Source of the DNA: Hygrophila difformis | Taxonomy: Eukaryota; Streptophyta; Magnoliopsida; Lamiales; Acanthaceae | Assembly (NCBI GenBank): GCA_030278955.1 | Contig: JAOANR010000005.1 | Coordinates: 30,371,849-30,435,848 of the forward strand | Reading direction: 5' to 3' | Length of the DNA: 64,000 nt | Shown: one piece after another, positions 56,218 through 64,000 of the stretch | Position numbering within the stretch: the stretch's first letter is position 1 | How the letters are laid out: each line of letters opens with the position of its first letter | Position numbers and translations under genes: made by a program | Notes under the pieces: model-generated | The model's input: the letters and a program-made list of their open reading frames with translations, nothing else | The model's database searches: none | Told to the model about the DNA's origin: nothing

Positions 56218-59200
56218 TTATGTCCCCATAACTGTGGTCGGGTCGTCTTGGAAGAGGGTAGGGTAACGTTGCCTCATGTCGGCTTCCAATTCCCAGGTTG
56301 CCGTCTCCGTCTCGTGGTTGGACCACAGGACCTTGACCATCTTTACAGTTTTATTCCTTGTCACCCTTTCCTTGTAGTCGAGTATTTGCACCGGGGTTTC
56401 TTCATAGGTCAAGTCATCATCCAATTCGATTACGTCCGGTTGGAGTACATGCGACGTGTCGGGCACATACTTCTTTAGCTGGGAAACGTGAAACACGTTA
56501 TGGACGCGTGCTAGTTGAGGCGGCAGCGCCAGCCGGTACGCCAGATTCCCCACTCTCTCTAGGATCTCATATGGCCCTATGTATCGTGGGCTCAGTTTCC
56601 CTCGCTTGCCAAAGCGCATTACGCCCTTCATTGGCGAGACTTTCAGCATGACCTTGTCACCGACTTGAAATTCCAAGTCCTGCCGTCTCACGTCCGCATA
56701 ACTCTTTTGCCGGTCCTGAGCGGCTCTCATCTTCCCCTGGATAACCTTAACTTGCGAGCCATGTCCTCCACCAGTTGTGGCCCTACCGTCATTATTCGAT
56801 CATTCTCTTCCCAACTCAATGGGCTCCGGCATCTTCGTCCGTACAGCGCTTCGAAGGGCGCCATGCCGATGCTCGCATGATAACTGTTGTTATAGGAGAA
56901 CTCGATCAAGGGTAAGTGGTGCTCCCAACTTCCCTTGAATTCCAACACACAAGCCCTCAACATGTCCTCCAGCGTCTGTATAGTTCGCTTCGTCTGTCCA
57001 TCTGTCATAGGGTGGAACGCCGTACTCATCTTTATCTGCGTCCCCAGAGCTTCTTGCAGCTTGGTCCAAAACTGGGAGACGAATCTGCTATCCCTATCCG
57101 AGATGATGTCATGCGGCACCCCGTGCCGGCGTACCACATTGTCTACGTATGCTCTTGCTAGTTGGTCCATTGTCCAAGTGTCCTTCATCGGGATGAAAAT
57201 GGCGGCCTTCGTTAACCTATCCACGATCACCCAGATCTTATTCATTCCTTTTGGCGAACGTGGCAACCCTGAAACAAAATCCATGGAGATGCTATCCCAC
57301 TTCCAGCTTGGGATCTCCAATGGTTGCATTAATCCTAAGGGCTTTTGCCGTACTGCCTTGATCTTCTGGCAGGTAAGGCACATTGCCACGAATTCGGCCA
57401 CCTCTCTCTTCATGTTCGGCCACCAATAATTTTTCTTCAAGTCCTTGTATAGCTTATCCCCTCCGGGGTGGACCGAGTAGGGGGTGCTATGGCCTTCCTC
57501 CATCACCTTCTTCTTCAGATTTGCGGACTCCCGCAGTATACACCATCTTCCCCTGAAGCGGATGCTCCCGTCCTCGTGAATCTGGAAATCTACTGCCTTT
57601 CCTTCGGCAATGCTTCTCCTTATTTCCTCCATCTGTTCGTCACCCGCCTGGGCGAGTCGTATTTCTTCGAATACGGTAGGGCTTACTACCATCGCGTTGA
57701 CGACCTCGGTTACCGTACCGGGCTGCACCAGTTCCAGGCTTAGTTTCGCCAAATCTCTGTACAATTCGGCCGGTATCACCAGTGAGTTCGTGACGTGTTG
57801 CGCCTTCCGACTCAAGGCGTCGGCCACGACGTTGGCCTTGCCCTCGTGATACGCGACTTCTAGGTCGTAATCTTTGATCAGTTCCAACCACCTCCTCTGC
57901 CTCAAGTTCAGCTCTCTTTGCGTGAATATGTACTTGAGGCTCTTATGGTCGGTGAACAACCGACATTTCCGCCCATAGAGATAGTGTCTCCAGATTTTCA
58001 GGGCGAACACGACCGCGGCCAGTTCCAGGTCGTGCGTCGGGTAGTTTTGCTCGTGCGGTTTCAGCTGTCGTGATGCGTATGCTATGACTTTTTGATCCTG
58101 CATCAGTACGCATCCCAGTCCTTCTCTCGAGGCGTCGCTATACACCTCGAAGTCTCCATCCTCTGATGGTAACGCCAACACCGGCGCCGTGGTAAGTCGT
58201 TTCTTCAGCTCCTGGAATGCGGCTTCACACTCGCCAGTCCAGTCATACTTCACCCCCTTCTTCAGCAGTTGGGTCAATGGGCGGGCGATTTTGGAGAAGT
58301 CTTGGACAAATCGCCTGTAGTAGCCCGCCAGTCCGAGAAAGCTTCTTATCTCCGTTGGGCTCTTCGGGGGTACCCACTCAGTTACAGCCGAGATTTTTGC
58401 CGGGTCTACCGCCACTCCGCTGGCGGATACGATATGCCCAAGGAATGTTACCTCCCTCAGCCAGAAGTCGCATTTGGACAACTTCCCATATAGCTGATTT
58501 TCTCGGAGGATCCTCAGCACTTTATGTAAGTGCTCGGAATGTTCTTCCTCGTCCCTTGAGTAGACCAAGATGTCGTCTATGAATACCACTACGCATTGAT
58601 CTAACAGTCCTCGGAACACGTTGTTCATGAGGTTCATGAACATCGCCGGGGCGTTCGTCAGTCCGAATGACAGTACTGTGAATTCGTAGTGTCCGTAGCG
58701 AGTCCTGAACGCTGTCTTCGGGATGTCCTTCTCAGCAATTCGCAGCTGATGATATCCCGATCGCAGGTCGATCTTGGAGAACACAGTAGCTCCCTTCAGC
58801 TGGTCAAACAGATCCTCGATTCTGGGCAACGGATACTTGTTCTTGATAGTGACTTGATTAAGTCCCCTATAGTCAATACACAGTCTCAGACTCCCATCCT
58901 TCTTTTTGACGAATAAGACCGGTGCTCCCCATGGGGACGTACTCGGTCGGATATATCCCTTTTCCAGCAATTCTTCGAGTTGTTCCTTTAGCTCCTTCAT
59001 CTCCGGCGGTGCCATGCGGTAAGGAGCCTTTGATACAGGTTCCGTTCCCGGGATAAGATCTATGGTGAACTCGAGATCCCTCTCAGGGGGCATGCCAGGA
59101 ACGTCCTCTGGGAACACATCCGGGTACTCTCTCACCACCGGAATGTCTATCTTTACCCCTTCAGCCTCGAGGTTGTGAACGTAGCATGCGTATAGCGCGT

Positions 59201-60888
59201 GGCCCTTACGCATTAGGCTACCTAACTCTAGGACGTTGATTAACTTGTTAGATTTCTTAGGGGGTTGAGAGTAGAAGATGACTCTTTTCCCCCTACTTTT
59301 TGACAGCGTGATCTTTTGCTTTTGGCATTCGATCACGGCCTTATACCGGGTTAGCCAATCCATTCCTAGTATGACGTCAAAGTCCCTGACGTTGAACTCT
59401 ACCAAGTTTGCGAAAAACTCTACGTTCTTTATCACTATAGGTATTCCATTGTAGCGTTTAGAGCATGCTATTACTTCTCCAGAGGGCAGTTGGATGCCTA
59501 AGCTAATTATCTCGCACTTAGGTAGATCTAGTTCAGTTACGACTCTCGAAGATACAATCGAGCAACTGGCTCCGGAATCAAATAAGACTCTAAGTGGAGT
59601 ACTTAGGACATGGAAAGTACCTGCCATCACGTCACCCTGCGCGGGTATGTCAGCCTGGTTGATCACGTTCAACCTCCCCATCGGCCTCCCTTGATTGGCT
59701 GGCTGGTTTTGATTTTGGTTTGCATTTTGCTGCTGGTTCGGAGGGCGTTGGTTCGGATTCGGAGGAGGCCGATATCCTTGATTGTTGCCATTCCTACCTC
59801 CCTGGTTGAACGGCTCGTTAGGTCCAATGACCAAGTCTTCTCTTTTCGTGATGTTCTCGAGTCGGGTTCGACATTCCTCCCTCCGATGGCCAATTCGGCC
59901 GCACCGGAAGCACTCGCCCATCTGAGGACACCTCCTTACCAGGTGCGGCCTGCCACATCGTGGGCACGGCGGCACTCGTCCTCCTTGGTTGACATTCCGA
60001 CCATTGTTGTTCTGAGCATTCCCGTTCGGCCCTCGCCGAAAGTTGTCCCCGCCAGTAGTGTTGCTTGTCCGGTTATCCCTGTTCCTCTTGTCTGGGCCTT
60101 GCGCCCCTCGGCTAGATTCCCCAGCAGCCTTCCTCTTTAGCTGTTGCACTCGTGCTACTGCTACTGCACGATCGTAGACAGATTGCAGGTCCGGGTAGTT
60201 AACTCCAGTGATCACCTCTCGAATCGACAAGTTCAATCCCATTTCGAACTTTTGCGCCTTCTCCCCGTCAGTAGGTACCATCCTGGGCGCAAATCTCACC
60301 AATTCCTTAAACCGTGCATAGTATTCTTGAACAGATTTCTCTCCCTGCTTCAGGGATGAGAACTCCTCGTATAGTGCTGCCTTAGTACTCATCGGGTAGA
60401 AGCGCTCCCGGAGTAACTCCATGAACTCGTTCCACGAGTAAGGTTCATCATCCTCTGCCAGCTTCCCTTGGGTAGCCTGCCACCAGTCGTCGGCCTCGCC
60501 ACCCAGATAGTACGAGGCCACGTGGACCTTCTCCCCCTCCGGGCATCTCACCGCCTTTAGCAATTTGTCGAAGGTTCTCAACCATTCTTCCAGCTTAGCG
60601 GGGTCTTCCTCCCCGACGTAGTAAGGAGGTCGGTAGGGGTTCACCGCGGCCAAGTAGTTGATCCTCGCTTCCGGTGGTGGCGCCGCGGCAGCTCCCCCTG
60701 GTTAACGTAAGCATTACCAGTGCAATTAGTAATTCTTCCATATTTCTCAATCGCCCTTCCGCAGGGTTAGGCATTGGTCCCGCCGGGTTTGGCATCTCCG
60801 CGTCCGGTGCCTGCTCATTGGGTTGTCCCGGCGTGCCGTGGGTGTTGGGGGTGGCAGGGAAGGGCCTTGGTCGTCCTCGAGGCGCCAT
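56218..60888 (-). pseudogene. Element 8 gag-pol, nearly intact
   Basis: Gag opens at the ATG at 60888 (MAPRG). The frame shifts near 60705 beside a G-run, then 1308 codons are open from 60653 to 56727. Numbering from 60653: gag core (1-190, with DDWW and [11 protein letters not shown]), zinc knuckles [14 protein letters not shown] and [14 protein letters not shown] (230-261), protease DSGAS (359-363), RT with FIDD (691-694), RNase H from YSDAS (838), integrase zinc-finger region (about 1055-1095), integrase core with D1125 and D1186. The third catalytic residue, expected Glu at 1222, is Lys. A one-base loss near 56755 shifts the integrase C-terminus and chromodomain (TYEETPVQILDYKERV, ATWELEADM) into the frame 56730-56218. 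The chromodomain of this clade directs integration to particular chromatin. The frameshift by the G-run could be a sequencing error. Confidence 0.93.
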
Positions 60889-61245
60889 CCTGTTACAACC
60901 GAGGAGGGTGTAAGGTTCAGGGAGATTCGATAAAGTGGAAAAAAAAAATCTTGCTGAATTGTATGGTGCTTATCAGGAGTGGGTCAGTATTTGCATTTAT
61001 TCGTTCAGTCGTTTAGGGTTTTAGGGTCTGAGGCACTTGTCGTTTTGTTATGCAGAAATAGATGCGTTGTTTGTTTGTTTGCCGGCGCTTTGTTAAGATA
61101 TAAAGATGGTATATAAAATAAGTGTTTGTGACTTTATTGCCCAGTAGAAGTTTTTGTTTCGGTACAAGCGACAAGTAGCAAAGATCCTGAAAATAGTTTG
61201 GGAAAATAGAAAAGGAGAACAATGGGGATACTGCATCAAAAATCT

Positions 61246-61773
61246 CTAATCCTGCGAAGGGTATGTGGTCGGGTCCTCCATGGGGTCATCCTCGCCACTT
61301 GATTCCTCGATGGTGCCCGTGCCAAGGGGCCCATGGAACACTGGGCTGGCTGGCCAACTGGGCCCAGCAGCAGGAGCAAGATCAACGATTGCAACTGGGG
61401 TCGGGACGGCTGCAGGGACAGCGACAGGGTCAATAACGAGGCTAGTTACAGGAGGAGTTCCTGGGTTGAGTGGGGCAGGTGGAAGCAGATCGTCCTTCAG
61501 GTGATGCAGTTGATGTCCCAAGACCCCTGCTTGGGTCTCTACGTCGTCAATCTGGGTCCAAAGCTCAGTCTCGCGGGTCTGGAGTTCGTTGATTTGGACT
61601 TGGAGTTGGGTTATATCTTGGTGTCCTGCTTGGCCCAGATTAGTTAGGTGGCCCAAGTTAGCTTCCATTTGCTCTACCCTTAGTCTGAAGTTGTTCACGT
61701 TTTGAGGAGATTCGAGGTATGCTTCAATCAACCTCATTAGTAGGTTGATCATGTTCACGTTTGGGAAAGCCAT
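61246..61773 (-). CDS. Extra leader ORF of element 8, function unknown
   Basis: A 175-codon frame from the ATG at 61773, between the primer binding site and gag, in the same orientation. Residues about 25-95 are heptad-like and predicted to form a coiled coil (VEQMEANLGHL, ELQTRETELWTQIDDVET), followed by a Pro/Ala/Val-rich part and an acidic end (ESSGEDDPMEDP). It has no zinc knuckle or enzyme motif. It lies some 360 bp upstream of gag, so translation of gag from the same RNA would need splicing, reinitiation or a separate start. I do not recognise a family. A non-coding explanation is possible, but an ATG start, a coherent coiled coil and a frame free of stops in a young element favour a gene. 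Confidence 0.6.
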   Translation of the reverse strand: MAFPNVNMINLLMRLIEAYLESPQNVNNFRLRVEQMEANLGHLTNLGQAGHQDITQLQVQINELQTRETELWTQIDDVETQAGVLGHQLHHLKDDLLPPAPLNPGTPPVTSLVIDPVAVPAAVPTPVAIVDLAPAAGPSWPASPVFHGPLGTGTIEESSGEDDPMEDPTTYPSQD

Positions 61774-62094
61774 CTATTGTTAACAAGGTAGGTTAGAGTT
61801 AGACGTTTTTCAGGCAAAGTTAAGGTATGCATAAATTTAAATCTATATGCAACATGCAAGTGCAAGTCCCTTCCCCATAAAATTTAGTTTAAAATAAATT
61901 GCTAAAGGTTGGGCCTCTATAGTGGGCCAAAATTTAATATTTCTTGGGCTAAGATGTGGGCTATGTAAAAAGGATTATAGATTTTTGGGCTAAAAATAGT
62001 ACTAGTAGTCAAATAAATAATTTTAAAAGGAAATAACACTTGGGCTTAAAAATATTGGTTTAAAATAATAGTAGTAGCTTTAAAAATTTTCCGG

Positions 62095-62106
62095 GCTCTG
62101 ATACCA
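62095..62106 (-). other. Element 8 primer binding site (initiator tRNA-Met)
   Basis: Minus strand TGGTATCAGAGC, three bases from the LTR end at 62110, same spacing as in element 1. Confidence 0.93.
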
Positions 62107-62109
62107 ACT

Positions 62110-64000
62110 TGTAACACCCCGGATTTGATAACCCAGGCCGGGATGTCACCGCCGCATTTCCTAGCAAGACACGGCTTCCCGAGCTCGCTAAGGAAACGCA
62201 AGGCTTGTGGGTATGGAAAAGATTTAAAACATTTCAAGATTTAGTCCGGAAATTTATAATACTTAGTACGATAATAGAAATTATCACGTGCGGAAAATAA
62301 ATAAAGTAAGTGCAGCGGAAAGTAAAATCACGGCCGACATGGCCAAATCCTCGGGTTTAACAGACCCGGTAAAAACAGTACGATGCAGAAATTTAAAATG
62401 TCCATTATGATTTCCCCCAAGTGCATATGCAATGCGTCACTCGACGTACTCTGAAAAAAAGAAATGACAACGGTTGTCAGTATAAAAATATACTGAGTAA
62501 GTTAATCCCCAACTACAAATAAAAGGGGTTACAAGTGTTTAAACTAAAGATTTCGCTTACCGTACGGGAATTTAAAAATACATGATTTATTTGCAGCGGA
62601 AAATCATGATTACAGAACTTAATTTAAAAAGCGAAATTTAAAGCATAATTTAAGATGCGTAAATTTCAAATGCATAATTAAAGACAGGATAAATACGATT
62701 TAAGCATAATGAAACACTCACACGAGTCTTTTACTTTTCATCCCGTAAACTAAGAAGAGGACACCATACCGGGAGATCACTAACGAGGCAATCTCAACAT
62801 AGGACCACTAACGAGGCAGTCCAAACAATGGGAGACCACTAACGAGGCAGTCTCAAAGATAGTAGGACCACTAACGAGGCGATCCAAAAAGATAGCAGGA
62901 CCACTAACGAGGCGATCCACAAATACAGCGCGCGAGATCACTAACGAGGCAATCTCAGATAGTAAGGAGACCACTAACGAGGCAGTCTCAAAGATAATGA
63001 TAGTATGAAGATCGGCTCAGCCTAGTGAACGGGATTTTTCGAAAGTTCGTATTTCAAAGTTATCAAATGATCGATATCGCGTTTTCATAGTTCGAGTTTT
63101 TTCATGTTCGAAAAATCCTATTCGAGGCAGTTTACGCCTTTCTTAATTTAAAATTCGTCCTTTCTCCAAAAATTCTGAAATTTTTACAGTAATTCAAAAA
63201 CACACATACGAACAACTTTCATGTTTTAAGTTTTTGGAAATAAGGTTCCGAAGTGAGTTGAAATCCGAGTTTGTTGCAAAGAATAAGTTATGTCTCAAAA
63301 ACCGTTTTCGTCACAGGTTCGTGCAACGCCGATTAAAAATTCATTTCAAAACCAATCGATGTGAAATTTTTACAGTAACTACGCGACACATTAAGGAACA
63401 ACTTTCATGTTTTAAGTTTTTGGAAATAATGAATTCTTGGTACTCAAAAATCGAGTGCAACTCACTGCATACTCATGGCCCTTAAAACGAATTCAAAACA
63501 GTTCTAAAAACTTGGCCGTTTGACATATCAAATGAACACCAAAATTCGTGAAATTTTGTAGGCATAATCTAGACACAATTATCTACAACTTTTGTTTAGA
63601 AATGCAAAGTTAAATCATTCGAAAAATGGGTGAAAAACATGCATCAAGTTGAATGAAGGAATCTGTCACAGAATTAAATTGTTCGGTTCGATACAGAAAG
63701 TTCATGGCGAAAATTGGGATAGCAAAACTTAATGTCAACGGCTGAAATTTGGCCACAAGATAGATAAAGGTGTTAGGAACAACTTTTATGTTGAAAAGTT
63801 TTCGGTTTGAATTCCCGAAGGTCGTGTTTTTGGCGAGTCTTTAAAATTGGACGAAAATAGGGTTTTTGAAAACCGATTTTTGTTACAAGCCTATATCTCG
63901 AGATTTAAACAACAAACAACCACGAAAATTTGTGAGTAAGGTTTTAACTTACTTAGGATGATGATAGGGTCGCTGGATTGGGTTTCCGGACGTCCTAGGG
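62110..64000 (-). repeat. Element 8, 5' LTR (partial, cut by window edge)
   Basis: Copy of 53446-55336 at offset 8664, starting TGTAACACCCCGG. About two mismatches by eye, for example at 63189 against 54525. The rest, including the 5' end of the element, lies right of the window. Confidence 0.94.
62773..62989. repeat. Seven-unit stem-loop array (element 8, right LTR)
   Basis: Identical copy of the array at 54109-54325. Confidence 0.92.

Larger units (their letters stand above)
53446..64000 (-). mobile_element. Element 8: young Tekay-like chromovirus
   Basis: LTR copies at 53446-56191 and from 62110 to the window end (offset 8664) bracket a primer binding site, an extra ORF, gag, protease, RT, RNase H, integrase with chromodomain, and a polypurine tract on the minus strand. 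By eye only about two differences occur in the 1.9 kb of LTR that can be compared, so this is the youngest insertion here. It is inserted in the LTR of element 7. Coding has a frame disruption near 60705, one near 56755, and a catalytic change in integrase. Confidence 0.95.

Noticed and set aside
61265..61647. Plus-strand open frames opposite the leader ORF of element 8
   Set aside because: They are opposite in direction to the element and show no domain; the minus frame has the better start and coherent coiled coil.

Overview
This window is repeat-rich plant nuclear DNA, probably from a eudicot. The evidence is a set of Ty3/gypsy LTR retrotransposons (several chromovirus/Tekay-like, two Tat-like remnants), a plant L1-type LINE with DUF4283, apurinic endonuclease, reverse transcriptase and RNase H regions, a Stowaway MITE with the usual plant termini, and a MuDR/MULE transposase fragment. 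I see no convincing ordinary host gene, tRNA or rRNA. One run of exactly 500 N (18258-18757) is an assembly gap.

Layout. (1) 1-6997: a minus-strand, non-autonomous Tekay-like element with very large LTRs (3.59 kb; the left one is cut by the window edge) around only about 1.5 kb of internal DNA holding a reduced gag. (2) 6998-18257: a block with a 1423-codon open frame (8055-12326) that carries a plant-transposon-like domain, followed by a probable LTR-like region with two clusters of AATTCGAATT palindromes. (3) 18758-20808: a decayed Tat-like pol on the + strand. (4) 20814-29911: a Ty3/gypsy element with two 1235-bp LTRs, primer binding site, polypurine tract, and a gag-pol broken by several stops and frameshifts. 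(5) About 30120-32440: a second decayed Tat-like pol on the minus strand, mirror-image to (3). (6) 34139-35056: possible remnant of a GRF-zinc-finger gene. (7) 35812-41477: an L1-like LINE on the minus strand with a 17-bp target duplication and poly(A) tail. (8) 42427-49943: a Tekay-like element on the + strand with a perfect AGAAT target duplication, whose 5' LTR is fused by deletion directly to the RT part of pol. (9) 50057-50246: Stowaway MITE. (10) About 50515-51292: C-terminal part of a MULE transposase, cut by a minus-strand LTR (51293-53445), itself cut by (11), a nearly complete and young Tekay-like chromovirus on the minus strand (53446 to beyond 64000).

The main observations beyond ordinary repeat annotation are: (a) Tekay-like elements with two consecutive polypurine-tract/LTR-start sites, where different copies start their LTR at different sites; (b) tandem stem-loop arrays inside the LTRs, one of them with compensatory arm changes around a constant loop; (c) an extra 175-codon ORF between the primer binding site and gag of the youngest element; (d) a catalytic Glu-to-Lys change in the integrase of that same young element; and (e) a 33-bp templated insertion that destroys the RT palm region of the LINE. 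All comparisons between copies were made by eye, and no database was consulted.
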